A stretch of 64,000 bases of DNA from JAAYBQ01 sp035403465 (GCA_035403465.1 DAONFG010000011.1:8045-72044); one strand, 5' to 3'. Shown: positions 17,621-27,417, counted from the stretch's first letter. Numbers and translations: made by a program. Notes: a model not told the origin generated them from the letters alone.

Positions 17621-18907
17621 TCAGGAACTTTTTTCAATATTGCTCAACGACGATGCTACCTTTAAGGCAATGGCGTAATTCCTGAATGTGCCCGTGAATA
17701 TATATGACCTGTCGCTATTATCGGCACTGATCTGACGTATTATGACACAGGGATCGTCTGCTGTCATTGAAAAAACTCCCGGTTCCGGAATAAATGCGCG
17801 CGGGTCATCCAGCTGGTAATAAATCACGGGAAATTTCAGGGCTGAAAGCATCTCCAGCAGTTCAGGTGTAGCCTTATCCTTCATAAGGGAGATTATCATT
17901 ACAAGTTTATCCGGGGTATAATTTGCCTCAAGGTGTGCGGCAAGGTTTGTAATGCCTGATATATTATGCGCCGGGTCATATATTATTTCAGGTTTTCTGC
18001 ACATTCTTTCATACCGGCCTGGAACTTCCGCGGTTTCAAGTGTACTGGTTATGATCTGGTGCGAAACAGACCCGAATCCTGATTTGTTGAGAAGCAGCGC
18101 TGCTGTAAGTGCCAGGCTGCAGTTCCTGGCCTGGTGCGCCGGGAGAAGGGGTGTGAAAAGTCCGGTTAAGATATCCTCATTGAATGAATAGTCGAAAGTA
18201 ATGCCGTCACGCCCGGTTTTAATTCCGGATATTGAAAATTCTTCACCAAGGATGAACAGCCCGGATTCATTTTTTAATGAGACGTTCCTGATAACATCAA
18301 GTCCGCTCTCAACGGTATTTGATGTTATCACGGGCAGTCCCGGTTTTATGATGCCGGATTTTTCATAAGCTATCTTTTCTATTGTATCACCCAGGATCCC
18401 GGTATGATCAAATGATATGTCAGTGATGATCGAGATAAGGGGATCTATAACATTTGTCGAATCAAGTCTCCCGCCAAGACCGGTCTCGATGACCGCGGCA
18501 TCAACTTTCTGTTCTGCAAAATATATGAAGGCAGCCGAGGTCAGTATGTCAAAATATGTAAGATTGTTGATCTGTTCTGAACGCAGTATTTCCTCAATTT
18601 TATCCAGGATTGTGATGAGCGCTGAATCCGCAACAGGGATGTTGTTGATCCTGATCCTTTCGTTGACATTCACAAGGTGAGGTGAGGTATAAAGCCCGGT
18701 TTTGTACCCTGCATTCCGGAGAATACAGGCAAGTATCCATGATGTTGTGCCTTTGCCGTTGGTCCCTGCTATATGGACACAGGGAAAGGATTTGTGGGGA
18801 TTGCCGGCTGCTTCGAGAAGCCTGGTTATACCATCAAGATTATAATTGAGGAATGAATTTCCCTTCTCGTTGTTGCTGTATTTTTCAAGCCGTGTTTCTA
18901 TCATCAC
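17621..18907 (-). CDS. folC: Folylpolyglutamate / dihydrofolate synthase
   Basis: The 428-residue Mur-ligase-family enzyme adds glutamate to folates. The P-loop reads HIAGTNGKGTTSWILA (about residues 44-59). LYTSPHLVNVNERIRIN is the folate loop, ETGLGGRLDSTNV and ITDISFDHTGILG are the family signatures, and PGRYERM...IYDPAHN marks the C-terminal domain. Length is typical. It appears to be the first gene of a leftward pair with the 312-residue hypothetical protein. Confidence 0.93.
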   Translation of the reverse strand: MMIETRLEKYSNNEKGNSFLNYNLDGITRLLEAAGNPHKSFPCVHIAGTNGKGTTSWILACILRNAGYKTGLYTSPHLVNVNERIRINNIPVADSALITILDKIEEILRSEQINNLTYFDILTSAAFIYFAEQKVDAAVIETGLGGRLDSTNVIDPLISIITDISFDHTGILGDTIEKIAYEKSGIIKPGLPVITSNTVESGLDVIRNVSLKNESGLFILGEEFSISGIKTGRDGITFDYSFNEDILTGLFTPLLPAHQARNCSLALTAALLLNKSGFGSVSHQIITSTLETAEVPGRYERMCRKPEIIYDPAHNISGITNLAAHLEANYTPDKLVMIISLMKDKATPELLEMLSALKFPVIYYQLDDPRAFIPEPGVFSMTADDPCVIIRQISADNSDRSYIFTGTFRNYAIALKVASSLSNIEKSS

Positions 18908-19002
18908 ACACCATTATAGATTGATTGGACCTGATTAACTCCCGGATGACTTATCATCAACCACTTTTCAGGAATTATTAGCGAGATACGGGTAAAAAAT
19001 AC

Positions 19003-19032
19003 TTGAACAATAATGATTGTAATATTTAATAT
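19003..19032 (+). promoter_or_regulatory. Likely sigma-70 promoter of the selenium cluster
   Basis: TTGAAC (19003-19008) and TAATAT (19027-19032) are separated by 18 bases and lie about 30 bases ahead of the yedE start. Confidence 0.45.
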
Positions 19033-19062
19033 GATAAATCAATAAAATATATAGGTGCTATT

Positions 19063-20136
19063 ATGAAAAATTTCTTTTCTTCAAAGGTCGGGATCATTTT
19101 TACAGGGGCTGTCATAGGTCTTATTGCCGTGACCCTGCAGAAGCTGGGCAACCCGGCGAACATGGGTATATGCGTTGCATGCTTTGAGCGTGACATCGCC
19201 GGCGCACTGGGATTTCACAGGGCTGACGTGGTCCAGTACATCAGGCCTGAAATTGCAGGTCTCGTATTGGGATCATTTGTTGTGGCGCTCTTTACAAAAG
19301 AGTACCAGCCCAGGGCAGGTTCATCAACAATTATCAGGTTTTTCCTTGGAATGTTCGCCATGATAGGCGCACTTGTATTCCTGGGCTGCCCGTGGCGTGC
19401 ACTGCTCAGGCTATCGGGCGGTGACTGGAACGCAGTCACCGGTCTTGCGGGTCTTGCAGCAGGTATAGGTATAGGCGTACTCTTCCTGAAAAAAGGTTTC
19501 AGCCTTGGCCGGAACTACAAACTTAAAAAAAGTGCAGGATGGGTGTTTCCCGCTTTGATGCTGGTTCTTGTGATCATGCTGATTTACCAGGTACGCGCGC
19601 AGAGCGGTCTCCTGTTTTTAAGTGCAAAAGGACCGGGCTCCATGCATGCCAGGATTACGGTAAGCCTTGCTGCCGGGCTGTTCATAGGAGCCATAGCGCA
19701 GAGGAGCAGGTTCTGTACAATGGGTTCAATAAGGGATATCATGCTTGCAAAGGATTTTCACCTTGTAAGCGGTGTACTGGCACTTGTAGCTGCAGCGACC
19801 GCGCTTAATTTTGTCTACGGACAGTTCCACCCGGGTTTTGCCAACCAGCCCATAGCACATACTGTTCATATATGGAACTTCGGGGGCATGGTACTGTCAG
19901 GTCTGGCATTTGCACTTGCGGGCGGTTGTCCAGGACGCCAGCTGATAATGTCAGGTGAGGGTGATTCCGACTCCGCGGTATTTGTGGTAGGAATGATCGT
20001 CGGTGCTGCTGTTGCGCATAATTTTCTGCTGGCAAGTTCAGCAGCCGGAACAGGGAAATTCGGTCCCGCTGCAGTTATTATCGGTATCGTGTTCTGCCTT
20101 ATAATCGGATTTACAATGCGCGAAAAGGTAAGTTAA
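19063..20136 (+). CDS. yedE: YedE-type selenium transporter
   Basis: The 357-residue integral membrane protein has about nine to ten hydrophobic helices in two homologous halves. Each half carries a conserved cysteine segment: GNPANMGICVACFERDIAGA and GCPWRALLRLSGGDWN in the first, RSRFCTMGSIRD and GGCPGRQLIMSGEGD in the second. This is the YeeE/YedE thiosulfate or selenium-compound permease pattern, in the form linked to selenium genes. It is followed after 9 bases by the TusA/YedF-like gene, then DUF3343 and selD, a cluster known from selenium-using bacteria. The transported compound is inferred from context. Confidence 0.85.
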   Translation: MKNFFSSKVGIIFTGAVIGLIAVTLQKLGNPANMGICVACFERDIAGALGFHRADVVQYIRPEIAGLVLGSFVVALFTKEYQPRAGSSTIIRFFLGMFAMIGALVFLGCPWRALLRLSGGDWNAVTGLAGLAAGIGIGVLFLKKGFSLGRNYKLKKSAGWVFPALMLVLVIMLIYQVRAQSGLLFLSAKGPGSMHARITVSLAAGLFIGAIAQRSRFCTMGSIRDIMLAKDFHLVSGVLALVAAATALNFVYGQFHPGFANQPIAHTVHIWNFGGMVLSGLAFALAGGCPGRQLIMSGEGDSDSAVFVVGMIVGAAVAHNFLLASSAAGTGKFGPAAVIIGIVFCLIIGFTMREKVS

Positions 20137-20145
20137 GGGGGAGTT

Positions 20146-20358
20146 ATGGCGGAAAAAATTGATGCAAGGGGGCTTTCATGCCCGCAGCCTGTAGTCCTTA
20201 CGCAGCAGGCGATTAAGAAAGGTCTCACAGAGTTCCAGGTTATTGTAGACACCGGGGTGGCAAAAGAGAATGTGCTCAGGTGCGTTGAAAAGAACAGCCT
20301 TTCCGGAAGTGCAGCAGCTGACGGAGATTCTTTTATAATAAGTGTTTCAAAAAAGTAG
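20146..20358 (+). CDS. yedF: TusA/SirA-like sulfur or selenium carrier (YedF type)
   Basis: The 70-residue protein has the TusA signature DARGLSCPQPVV, in which the Cys of CPxP carries persulfide or selenide. The beta-alpha-beta-alpha-beta-beta pattern and length are those of a single TusA domain. The longer YedF proteins add a C-terminal domain that is absent here; in this cluster DUF3343 is a separate gene. A GGGGGAG ribosome site precedes the ATG. A role in delivering selenium from YedE to SelD is inferred from order. Confidence 0.85.
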   Translation: MAEKIDARGLSCPQPVVLTQQAIKKGLTEFQVIVDTGVAKENVLRCVEKNSLSGSAAADGDSFIISVSKK

Positions 20359-20382
20359 CAGGCTATTGAATAACGGCGTTTT

Positions 20383-20430
20383 ACCCCCGCAGGGCTCCCT
20401 GCGGGGAATTCAGGGGGCCCTGCCCCCTGT
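20383..20430 (+). terminator. Two tandem GC-rich hairpins, possible terminator or attenuator
   Basis: CCCCGCAGG-GCTC-CCTGCGGGG is followed directly by CAGGGGGC-CCT-GCCCCCTG and then a T-rich run. The pair lies between the YedF-like gene and DUF3343 and could lower read-through within the cluster. Confidence 0.5.
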
Positions 20431-20499
20431 TTCTTTAAATTTAGTTTTACAAAAAAACTGTTATATTTGACCATATGCTCCTCAGGAGAAAACTCCGGA

Positions 20500-20742
20500 A
20501 TGCTAATGTCAGGGAAAGCCATGGCTGAATTTTCAGTAATACTATTCTTCTCAAACAACTATACCATATACGCGTCCAATACTCTTAAAAAGAGAGAGAT
20601 TCCGCATAAACTTATCCCGGTTCCACGGCATCTAAGCTCTGACTGCGGATACTGTGTACGTATTAAGAGAGCCGATTCAGCTGCTGTTGAAGCAATACTG
20701 CGTGAAACCGGAATTGAATTTGACAGGATAGAGGAACTTTAA
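20500..20742 (+). CDS. DUF3343 putative Se/S carrier protein
   Basis: The 80-residue protein reads EFSVILFFSNNYTIYASNTL followed by KREIPHKLIPVPRHLSSDCG, which is the DUF3343 family layout. The cysteine pair SSDCGYC is the likely carrier site. The ATG at 20500 is chosen because AGGAGA lies 10 bases upstream; a TTG further upstream has no such site. DUF3343 genes occur with yedE, yedF and selD, and a role as selenium carrier is proposed from that link. A 229-base palindromic element separates it from selD. Confidence 0.75.
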   Translation: MLMSGKAMAEFSVILFFSNNYTIYASNTLKKREIPHKLIPVPRHLSSDCGYCVRIKRADSAAVEAILRETGIEFDRIEEL

Positions 20743-20777
20743 TAAATATTTGATATTATTTATGAACTGACTGTTAT

Positions 20778-21006
20778 GCCCCCTGTCCCCCGGAGGGGGT
20801 GCGTATAAAAAAAATTAATGATTGATATAAAATGATTCGTGAAATGAATATTTATCAATGAAGGGATGTTTTGATTATTTAAGATGAAATATTTCAGGAT
20901 AAAAGAAACATTTTTGATAATTAGTAATAAAATTTTTGTTTGTTATTTAATTCGGCTGTATTAACCAAGTTTGATGTGCTCGTGCCCCCTGCGGGGGACA
21001 GGGGGC
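20778..21006. mobile_element. MITE-like element with GC-rich terminal inverted repeats
   Basis: The left end (20778-20803) starts GCCCCCTGTCCCCCG. The complement of the right end (20981-21006) starts with the same 15 bases, and most of the remaining positions also match. Each end is itself a hairpin. The 175 or so bases between them are AT-rich with no gene. It fills the gap between DUF3343 and selD. No target duplication was found. Confidence 0.45.
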
Positions 21007-21047
21007 TTGTTGTTGATAATTAATATTATAATTCACAGGGAGAAACC

Positions 21048-22115
21048 TTGAGCGATTCATGTAAACTTACTGCACTGAATACCCAGAGGCTTACCGAATC
21101 CGTAACCGGTTCCGGTTGAGCCGCTAAAATAGGTCCGGAGGACCTGTACAGGGTTATGAGCAGCCTTAATATTCCGCACAGCAAAGACCTTCTCGTGGGC
21201 AGCGAAGCGAAGGACGATGCCGGTGTGTTCAGGGTAAATGAAAACCTTGCGCTTGTCCAGACTGTAGATTTTATTACCCCTGTATGTGATGATCCCTATG
21301 AATTCGGACGGATCGCCGCGTGCAACAGCCTCTCGGATGTATATGCGATGGGGGGAGTGCCTGTAACAGCAATGAACCTTGTATGCTTCCCCGATAAAAA
21401 ATTCAGCCTTGATGTGCTGCAGAAAATACTTGAAGGCGGCCTCACGGTTATTGCAGAGGCAGGCGTACAGCTTGTGGGCGGGCACAGCGTATCCGATAAT
21501 GAACTTAAATACGGACTATCTGTAACCGGTTATGTCCATCCTGACAGGATTCTGCGCAACAATACAATCAAGGCAGGCGATTCCCTGGTGCTTACCAAAC
21601 CGCTGGGGACAGGTATCATCGCAACAGCCCTTAAGGCCGGACTCGCCGGGGAAGAGCATGTTAATGCTTTCATTAAGACAATGTCCACGCTGAATAAATA
21701 TGCCGCCGATGTTATGGCCTCGTTCCCCGTGAATGCATGCACCGATGTTACCGGCTTCGGACTTGCCGGCCACCTGCTTGAGATGATGTCCGGGAATGAT
21801 CTTTCGGTAAGCGTAGAGAGCACCCTGCTCCCGGTGCTTGAAGGGGTTGACGGCTACGCATCCATGGGGCTGGTCCCCGGCGGCCTGTACCGCAACAGGG
21901 ACTATGTCGGGGCAAAGTGCATGATCAGTGAAAGTGTATCCGTCCTGGCGAAGGACATGATGTTTGATCCGCAGACTTCAGGGGGACTGCTTATTTCCCT
22001 GCCGCAGAAGGAGGCGGAATCTCTTGCTGACGCGCTTAAGGCGGCCGGGATCAGTACCGCTGCAATAATAGGGACCGTTGCCGAAAAACAGGTCAAAGGC
22101 ATCTATATAGGCTGA
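21048..22115 (+). CDS. selD: Selenide, water dikinase with selenocysteine (in-frame TGA at 21117-21119)
   Basis: SelD makes selenophosphate from selenide and ATP. Conventional translation gives only the part after 21156, but the frame is open upstream except for one TGA. Reading from the TTG at 21048 (AGGGAG 4 bases before) gives MSDSCKLTALNTQRLTESVT, then GSG-U-AAKI-GPEDLYRVM. GSG-[C/U]-x-x-K is the SelD active site, so the TGA falls exactly on the catalytic Cys/Sec. The product is 356 codons long, normal for SelD. DDAGVFRVN, DFITPVCDDPYEFGRIAA and GGHSVSDNELKYGL are ATP-site blocks. A hairpin beginning 13 bases past the TGA could be the SECIS. Selenocysteine-containing SelD is known in several lineages. 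selA, selB and selC are not in this window. Confidence 0.92.
21117..21152 (+). promoter_or_regulatory. Candidate SECIS element in selD
   Basis: After the TGA (21117-21119) a perfect hairpin GGTCC-GGA-GGACC spans 21132-21144, placing its loop about 17 bases beyond the codon, a fitting distance for a bacterial SECIS. A competing palindrome, CCTGTACAGG (21143-21152), overlaps its 3' arm. The fold has not been computed. Confidence 0.55.
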
Positions 22116-22327
22116 AGACCGGCAATACCCCGTCCCGTCTGTTTTAAACGGATTATCCGGTTAGAGCCCGTGATGTTGATTCAGGCGCGATTAAGAGCGT
22201 CCGGGTTAATCCGTAACAGCGCAGGATGTTTAATTTCCCGCCACATAATAGTTGCCCCCGGACAATAAAATAGGTAAATTAAGCTTTGTATCATGCACAT
22301 AATCATACAATGCGTTCCGGGTTAAGG

Positions 22328-25300
22328 ATGAGTATAAAAAAAGATAAAAAGATTCTGATTATTGGAGATAAGAGGGCGGATACCGAATCCCTTCATGCAC
22401 TCCTCCATAGTCATGGATTCAGTGTTTCTTCTGCCGATTCATTGAATAATGCTGAAAAGGAACTAAAGAAAACCCCTGCTGCCGACCTGCTGCTGGTAGA
22501 TGCTTCCCTGGTATGTACACCTTCTGAAACCGGTTATACCGATGTTAACCGGCTTATTACTGACAATCCCGTGATATTCCTGCTTGATGAAGAATCAGAA
22601 ATTTCGAGCATTTCCGGTTGTGCGGATATGACAAGGACATGCGGATTTATAAAAAGAGATTCCGGTGATAATTACATCACAGCGACAATCGATACGGCAT
22701 TCAGGATTATCGGATATTTTAAAGAATCAGAGGAACGCAGGAAGGAACTTGAAGCCGCATCAAATGAGATCAGGAATGCCATGGAGGAGATTGAAGAGGC
22801 CAGCGGGGAGATGGCTGATACCAACGCGCTTCTGGAGGAGAGTGAAAGCAGGTTTCGAACGGTATTCCGGAACGCCCCGATCCCCATAGCCATCAGCCTT
22901 ATGAAAGAAGAGACATACCTTGACATAAATTTAAAGTTTCTTGAGATGACCGGCTTCAGGCGTGAGCAGGTTATCGGTAAAAAACGATCTGACGTGATAA
23001 AGCTAGTTTCCCCGGAAGACAGCACAGTCATAATGAAAGAGTTCATGGAAAAAGGACTGATAAGCAACTATCCGATTATAACCGAGGACTTCAGCGGAAA
23101 CAGGTACCATAACCTGCTCTCAGCCTACCAGGTTGAAATAAATAATGTACCATGCCTTGTATCAATGCTTGCAGATATAAGTTCACTTAAAGCAGTTGAG
23201 GAAAAACTGGTCGAAAAGGAGAGGCTGCTTGCCGAGGCAAACAATATGCTCCGGCTTATAATTGATACTATTCCAGGGCACCTCTACTGGAAGGATAAAG
23301 ATCTGAAATACGCAGGCGCAAACAGGCTTTTTGTCAATGATGCAGGCTTCTCATCGACTGTTGAATTAATCGGCCTCCGTGAAAAGGATATGCCATGGAT
23401 ACAGCAGATCGCGGAAACGGATACCGAAGACTATAATATCATGCAGACAGGTAAGGCAGTCCATAATAACATTGAACTCCATACAATAGGTGCTGGTGAA
23501 CAGTGCTGGTTCAGGAAAAATAAAATCCCGTTAAAAAACACTGATGATCAAACCATAGGCATCCTCTGTTCGTATGAAGATATCACGAAGACTAAACTGA
23601 ACGAGGATGAACTGAGGAGAAGCAGGGCTGAGCTCCAGAGTATTTTTGACGCTTCAATGGTAGGCGTTGCCCTTATACGCGGCAGGATATTTATTAAGAT
23701 AAATTCCGCCCTCTGCAAAACCCTGGGATATACTGAAGATGGAATACTCAATCACGATGCCAGGATTATTTATAACGATGATGCGGAATACAAACGGGTC
23801 GGTGCGGAGCTTTACGGAAACCTGGAAAAGTACGGGCAGGCCGTGGTCGAGGCAAAGATGGTTACAAAGGACGGGAGGATGCTTGATACGCTTATTTCGG
23901 CAAGCCTCGTCGATCACAATAACCCGACCGGGGATGTCTGCATGTCGCTTAATGATATCACGGATTTTAAGCGAGCCGAGAATGAAGCACGTGAAAAAGA
24001 GGAACGCCTGCGCGGTATAGCATCCAACGTGCCGGGCGTGATTTACCAGTTCTATACCGATGACACAGGTAAGTACGGCGTCACCTTTATGAGCGATAAG
24101 GCGCCGGCAATGTTCGGCATCAATGCCACGATTGAGAATTTCTTTTCTGAATTTGTAACGCGGGTGCATAAAGACGACAGGCCCAGGTTCTTTGATTCGA
24201 TAAAAAAATCTGTTGAATTCATATCATCATGGGAATTTGAAGGCAGGTTTGTAAAATATTCGGGCGAAATAATGTGGTTCAGGGCAATGTCGAGCCCGTC
24301 GCGTCAGAAGGACAGGATTGTGTTTAACGGCGTTATAATCGACATAACCGAAAAGAAGATTTCCGAGGAGGAACTCAGGCGCAGGGAGGACCGTTTCCGG
24401 TCAATGATCCAGAGTTCATCCGACATGATATTTATAATGGACAGCAATAACCTGATAACATACGAATCCCCCTCTGTATCAAGGATCCTTGGTTACGAAG
24501 AGGGATTCTTCCTCGGCAGGTCGCCTTTACAGCTGGTTCACCCGGATGACCTGGACATTATAATGAAAGAGATGGGACTTGTTTATAAAAATGAAAATCC
24601 GGGGATACCAACGGAATTCCGGTTTAAACACTCAGACGGTAATTGGCTGTACCTTGAAGCGGTCGCAAGCAACCTTGTCAATAACCCGGCAGTGAACGGG
24701 ATTGTAATAATAGCGCGTGATATAACCGGGAGAAAGCTGGCCGGGGACGCGCTGCGGATGAGCGAGGCAAAGTTCAGGAATATTTTTGAAAACATGTCAG
24801 TGGGATATTTCAGGTCAGGCCTTGACGGCGGGATACTTGATGTAAATCCCGCGTGCCTCATGATGCTCGGGTTTGAATCTGTAGAAGAAGGAAAGAAATT
24901 CCTGAAGAACAGGACTTCGAACATCTATGCGGACCTTAATGACTGGAAGATGGTGCGTAACACGGTGATGGCACAGCCCGATCCGCCGGTATTTACTGTA
25001 CGGTTAAAAAGGAAAAACGGATCAGAATTTACCGCTGAACTGAAGATGAAAATTGTCATGGCAGACGACGGGACACAGATGAATGTTGAAGGGCTGATTG
25101 AGGATATTTCCGAAAGGGTAAAGACCCAGGAGGTCCTTATCCAGTCAGAAAAGATGCTCACTGTTGCGGGCCTTGCGGCCGGGATGGCACATGAAATAAA
25201 TAACCCGCTGGGTATAATAATGCAGAACGCGGAAAACGCGATGCACAGGCTCCTCGATGAACTCCCCGGGAATATAGAGGCGGCGGACAGTGCAGGTATT

Positions 25301-25933
25301 GATTTTAAAAAGCTTGGCCGCTATATTGAATTGCGGCGTGTTGACCGGTACCTCTCATCTATAAGGGAGGCCGGGGTCAGGGCTGCCAAAATTGTGGGCA
25401 ACATGCTCCAGTTCAGCAGGGGGGCTGATTCAAAATTCGATTGCCTTGATATAAATACAATCCTTGATAAAACACTGGACCTGGCCGCGAATGATTATGA
25501 CATAACAAAGAATTATGATTTTAAGAAGATCAGGATAAAAAAGAATTACGGTGAAATACCTGAAATCAGGTGTACCGAGATCCAGGTTGAGCAGGTCTTT
25601 CTTAACATACTTAAAAATGCGGCACAGGCAATGAGTACAAAGAATCATGCGGAAAATGAAAAACCTGAAATTACCATCAGTACACACCATGAAAATAATT
25701 CTGTCGTGATAACATTTACTGATAACGGCCCGGGAATGGATGAAAATACCAGGAAAAAAATCTTTGAACCGTTTTATACAACCAAGCAGCCGGGTAACGG
25801 GACCGGTCTTGGCCTCTCTGTATCATATTACATAATAGTGAATGGTCATGGCGGCACGATCACGGCTGAATCGACCCCGGGGAAGGGATCGAGTTTTATT
25901 ATAACTCTTCCTGTTAAAAAGGATATCAAATGA
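22328..25933 (+). CDS. Multi-PAS hybrid-type sensor histidine kinase
   Basis: About 1200 residues. The first 125 resemble a receiver domain (KKILIIGDKRADTESLHALL) but lack the normal phospho-acceptor surroundings. A coiled coil follows, and then about six PAS/PAC modules (roughly 170-290, 295-420, 425-545, 555-675, 685-805 and 815-930). The kinase core has the H-box GLAAGMAHEINNPLG (His about 955) and the ATPase blocks DNGPGMDENTRKKIFEPFYT and GNGTGLGLSVSYYI. No membrane segment is visible, so it should sense a cytoplasmic signal. Start choice is unsure: ATG 22328 has AAGG very close, ATG 22310 is the alternative. Its stop overlaps the start of a response regulator by 4 bases. Confidence 0.85.
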   Translation: MSIKKDKKILIIGDKRADTESLHALLHSHGFSVSSADSLNNAEKELKKTPAADLLLVDASLVCTPSETGYTDVNRLITDNPVIFLLDEESEISSISGCADMTRTCGFIKRDSGDNYITATIDTAFRIIGYFKESEERRKELEAASNEIRNAMEEIEEASGEMADTNALLEESESRFRTVFRNAPIPIAISLMKEETYLDINLKFLEMTGFRREQVIGKKRSDVIKLVSPEDSTVIMKEFMEKGLISNYPIITEDFSGNRYHNLLSAYQVEINNVPCLVSMLADISSLKAVEEKLVEKERLLAEANNMLRLIIDTIPGHLYWKDKDLKYAGANRLFVNDAGFSSTVELIGLREKDMPWIQQIAETDTEDYNIMQTGKAVHNNIELHTIGAGEQCWFRKNKIPLKNTDDQTIGILCSYEDITKTKLNEDELRRSRAELQSIFDASMVGVALIRGRIFIKINSALCKTLGYTEDGILNHDARIIYNDDAEYKRVGAELYGNLEKYGQAVVEAKMVTKDGRMLDTLISASLVDHNNPTGDVCMSLNDITDFKRAENEAREKEERLRGIASNVPGVIYQFYTDDTGKYGVTFMSDKAPAMFGINATIENFFSEFVTRVHKDDRPRFFDSIKKSVEFISSWEFEGRFVKYSGEIMWFRAMSSPSRQKDRIVFNGVIIDITEKKISEEELRRREDRFRSMIQSSSDMIFIMDSNNLITYESPSVSRILGYEEGFFLGRSPLQLVHPDDLDIIMKEMGLVYKNENPGIPTEFRFKHSDGNWLYLEAVASNLVNNPAVNGIVIIARDITGRKLAGDALRMSEAKFRNIFENMSVGYFRSGLDGGILDVNPACLMMLGFESVEEGKKFLKNRTSNIYADLNDWKMVRNTVMAQPDPPVFTVRLKRKNGSEFTAELKMKIVMADDGTQMNVEGLIEDISERVKTQEVLIQSEKMLTVAGLAAGMAHEINNPLGIIMQNAENAMHRLLDELPGNIEAADSAGIDFKKLGRYIELRRVDRYLSSIREAGVRAAKIVGNMLQFSRGADSKFDCLDINTILDKTLDLAANDYDITKNYDFKKIRIKKNYGEIPEIRCTEIQVEQVFLNILKNAAQAMSTKNHAENEKPEITISTHHENNSVVITFTDNGPGMDENTRKKIFEPFYTTKQPGNGTGLGLSVSYYIIVNGHGGTITAESTPGKGSSFIITLPVKKDIK

Positions 25934-26310
25934 AAGCAAAACTTCTTGTGATTGATGATGAAGATTTTATACGGATGCCCATTCAGGATTACTTCGAGGA
26001 TTGCGGATGGGAGGTTGTTCCGTTCAGTTCAGCCGAGGATGCACTTGCATATCTGAAAGATGAAATGGCTGACTGCGTTATAGTCGATGTGCGCCTGCCC
26101 GGTATGTCCGGACCGGAGTTTATAGTCCGTGCAAGTGCCCTGCGTCCGGGGATACGATTTGTTATTTATACCGGGTCATTTGACTTTTCCATTACCAATG
26201 ATCTCAGGGCCGCGGGAGTTGATAAAAACTGCATTGTAAGGAAACCTGCCCGTGACCTGAACGATATCAGGCGTGCAGTTGAAGGCGGGGATCACGGGAA
26301 GGATGCCTGA
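25930..26310 (+). CDS. Single-domain response regulator
   Basis: The 126-residue protein is a receiver domain without an output domain. LVIDDEDF holds the acidic pair, Asp53 in CVIVDVRLPGMSG is the phospho-acceptor, and RKPAR gives the conserved Lys. It overlaps the kinase stop by 4 bases (ATGA) and the next regulator's start by one base (TGATG), so the three are translationally coupled. It probably relays phosphate or acts as a sink for the PAS kinase. Confidence 0.88.
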   Translation: MKAKLLVIDDEDFIRMPIQDYFEDCGWEVVPFSSAEDALAYLKDEMADCVIVDVRLPGMSGPEFIVRASALRPGIRFVIYTGSFDFSITNDLRAAGVDKNCIVRKPARDLNDIRRAVEGGDHGKDA

Positions 26311-27371
26311 TGGAGTATAAAGATAAATCCATACTTGTTGTAGATGATGAGCGGTCAATACGCGAAACTGTAGCGGATTACCTTGAAGATTCCGGGTGCA
26401 GGCCGGAGATGGCCGCTGACGGAATCGAAGCCCTGGACAAGATACTTAACGGAAACTATGATGCAGTGATAATGGACCTTAACATGCCCGGTATGACAGG
26501 CCTTGAAGTACTGGATAAGGTGGTCCTGCAATTCCCCGAAATGCCTGTAATTGTCTTTTCAGGGGTAGGGATCCTTGACAGGGCCATGGAGGCCATACGC
26601 AAGGGGGCATGGGATTTTATATCAAAACCGATAACAAGCTTCTCGATCCTGAGCCTTACGCTTAACCGCGCGCTGGAGCGGGCAAGGCTGCTCAGGGAGA
26701 ACAGGCTGTACAGGGAGAACCTTGAAGAGGAGGTGCGCAAAAAAACTGAACAGGTGCTGGAGATGAGCAGGTCGCTCATAACGACCCAGAAAGAGATCAT
26801 CCTGCGACTGGGCGACGTTGTAGAGACCAGGTCGCACGAGACAGCTCACCACGTGCGCAGGGTCTCGGAATACGCTTACCTGCTGAGTAAACTTTCAGGG
26901 ATCAGCGAAAAGGATGCAGACGATATCAAGCTCGCTTCGGCTATGCACGACGTGGGCAAGATAGGTACCCCGGACGGAATCCTGAACAAGCCCGGCAGGC
27001 TGACCGGGGAGGAATTCGAAATAATCAAACAGCATACAGTGACCGGGCATTCGATATTTAAAACATCCGAACTTCCAGTGCTTAAACTTGCAGCTGAAAT
27101 AGCACTTAACCACCATGAACAGTGGCTCGGAGCCGGTTACCCGAACGGGATCGCAGGGGAGAACATTCCGCACACGGCACGGATCACCGCCATTGTTGAT
27201 GTGTTTGATGCCATTACACATGCGCGGATTTACAAGACCGCGTGGGATGTTTCTGACGCGTACATGTTTATGAAAGAACAAAACGGGATCATGTTCGATC
27301 CCGGGCTTACAGGACTTTTCATCACAAACTTTGAAATGTTCCGGGAAATACACGATCTCCTTCCCGACTGA
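26310..27371 (+). CDS. Response regulator with HD-GYP output domain
   Basis: In this 353-residue protein, residues 1-120 are a receiver (VVDDERS, phospho-acceptor Asp56 in AVIMDLNMPGMTG, ISKP with the Lys). A coiled coil (about 125-165) leads to an HD-GYP domain. The metal and catalytic blocks are ETAHHVRRVSEY, AMHDVGKIGTPDGILNKPG (HD near residue 213), HHEQWLGAGYP and ITAIVDVFDAITHARIYK. HD-GYP domains hydrolyse cyclic di-GMP or related dinucleotides. GAGYP instead of the more common GxGYP spelling is within family variation. It forms one unit with the kinase and the single receiver, so the kinase's signal probably sets the second-messenger level. Confidence 0.9.
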   Translation: MEYKDKSILVVDDERSIRETVADYLEDSGCRPEMAADGIEALDKILNGNYDAVIMDLNMPGMTGLEVLDKVVLQFPEMPVIVFSGVGILDRAMEAIRKGAWDFISKPITSFSILSLTLNRALERARLLRENRLYRENLEEEVRKKTEQVLEMSRSLITTQKEIILRLGDVVETRSHETAHHVRRVSEYAYLLSKLSGISEKDADDIKLASAMHDVGKIGTPDGILNKPGRLTGEEFEIIKQHTVTGHSIFKTSELPVLKLAAEIALNHHEQWLGAGYPNGIAGENIPHTARITAIVDVFDAITHARIYKTAWDVSDAYMFMKEQNGIMFDPGLTGLFITNFEMFREIHDLLPD

Positions 27372-27417
27372 CACGCAGCAGCCGCAGACTTATCAGTATT
27401 CCCCCTCAGCGGTACGC

